Shown here: piece by piece, positions 8,594 through 9,076 of the stretch
Numbering within the stretch: position 1 is the stretch's first letter
Layout of the letters: the number at the start of each line of letters is the position of its first letter
DNA from: an uncultured Opitutaceae bacterium
GTDB lineage: Bacteria; Verrucomicrobiota; Verrucomicrobiae; Opitutales; Opitutaceae
NCBI GenBank assembly: GCA_946482625.1
Contig: CAMLSH010000122.1
Span: forward strand, 1-9,076
Reading direction: 5' to 3'
Length of the DNA: 9,076 nt
The notes under the pieces: model-generated
What the model was told of the DNA's origin: nothing
What the model saw: only the letters and a program-made list of their open reading frames with translations
The model's database searches: none
Translations under genes and position numbers: made by a program

Positions 8594-9076
8594 GTTCCAC
8601 CTTAAATCCTGAGAGGAGTTCCGCCGGGGTTTTGCCTGACTCCCTCATTGCACGGAGGCTGAGCGCGTCGTGGCGTTTGGCGAGGCGGACGCCGTTTTCG
8701 TCGTTCATCAGCGGTGCGTGGTAGAAGGTGGGAGCCGTGACGCCGAGGGCGCGGAAGATGAGGAGCTGGCGGAAGGTGGAGCGGACGAGGTCGTCGCCGC
8801 GGACGACTTCGGTGATGTGCATCGTCGCGTCATCGACGGCGCAGGCGAGTTGGTAGCTGGGGACGTCGTCTTTGCGCCAGACGAGGAAGTCGCCAAAGTC
8901 GCGACCGGCGATGGCGCTTTGCGGGCCGAGGCGGTTGTCGGTAAAGGAAATCGTCTCACCATCCGGAACGCGGATACGCCAGTTGGTAGTGATGGGGTGA
9001 TCGGACGCTGGCAGCGGCGGGATCGGCGCGTCGAGCGGTGGGCGGAAGTGTGCGGGATAAATGGGTTCGTCGTCGG
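8562..9076 (-). CDS. gluQ: Glutamyl-Q tRNA(Asp) synthetase (5' end outside window)
   Basis: GluQ attaches glutamate to the queuosine base at position 34 of tRNA-Asp; it is a truncated paralogue of the GluRS catalytic core without the anticodon-binding domain. The visible 170 codons run in one frame from 9074 down to the TAA at 8562-8564. They show GDFLVWRKDDVPSYQLACAVDDA, then HITEVVRGDDLVRSTFRQ, the YHAPLM strand and RLAKR (8673-8687) in the place of the KMSKS loop. The protein ends shortly after this loop, as expected for GluQ and not for full-length GluRS. The N-terminal part with the HIGH motif (roughly 120-130 residues) lies beyond the window edge. Near the edge the sequence reads EPIYPAHFR, where many homologues have a Cys in place of the Phe (see findings). 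Its presence implies that queuosine is made or salvaged. Confidence 0.92.
   Translation of the reverse strand, partial: DDEPIYPAHFRPPLDAPIPPLPASDHPITTNWRIRVPDGETISFTDNRLGPQSAIAGRDFGDFLVWRKDDVPSYQLACAVDDATMHITEVVRGDDLVRSTFRQLLIFRALGVTAPTFYHAPLMNDENGVRLAKRHDALSLRAMRESGKTPAELLSGFKVELRKAGNERPR

Noticed and set aside
8708..8962. Second minus-strand frame overlapping gluQ
   Set aside because: It is in another frame of the same strand as gluQ, Ala/Ser/Pro-rich without motifs, and the gluQ frame has clear synthetase motifs across the same bases.

Overview
The window is a compact stretch of bacterial chromosome with two convergent gene clusters and no RNA genes, CRISPR arrays or recognisable insertion sequences. 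Gene content, high G+C, the very Pro/Ala-rich IF-2 N-terminus and the near absence of Shine-Dalgarno sequences suggest a Verrucomicrobiota member, perhaps the Opitutaceae. That placement is an inference from overall character, not from a marker gene.

Left, plus strand (1-5645): infB (5' end outside the window), rbfA, a DHH/DHHA1 phosphoesterase of the NrnA type, truB and ribF. This is the classic translation/RNA-processing order seen in many phyla: initiation factor IF-2, 30S maturation factor, oligoribonuclease/pAp phosphatase, tRNA pseudouridine-55 synthase and the bifunctional riboflavin kinase/FAD synthetase. Spacing is tight from rbfA onward (2 nt, 9 nt, then a 4-nt overlap). A 110-nt gap between infB and rbfA holds a strong terminator-like hairpin with a T tract, so the downstream genes may be attenuated relative to infB.

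Right, minus strand (9076 down to 5666): a glutamyl-Q tRNA(Asp) synthetase (5' end outside the window), mogA (molybdopterin adenylyltransferase), a multi-pass membrane protein of the DUF898/YjgN family, and an M48-family membrane metalloprotease with an N-terminal DUF7092-like domain. The DUF898 and M48 genes overlap by 4 nt (ATGA), and mogA ends 18 nt before the DUF898 start. gluQ is separated from mogA by 128 nt that contain an 18-bp inverted repeat reaching into the gluQ 3' end. The two clusters converge with only 20 nt between the ribF and M48 stop codons.

Most of the window is ordinary housekeeping DNA. The least understood part is the DUF898-M48 pair: a translationally coupled polytopic membrane protein with clear internal repeats and a membrane-anchored zinc protease, with no established joint function that I know of. 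Other points worth a look are the infB-rbfA hairpin, the inverted repeat at the gluQ end, a Cys-to-Phe change at a likely zinc-ligand position in GluQ, and a TruB without the usual C-terminal extension.
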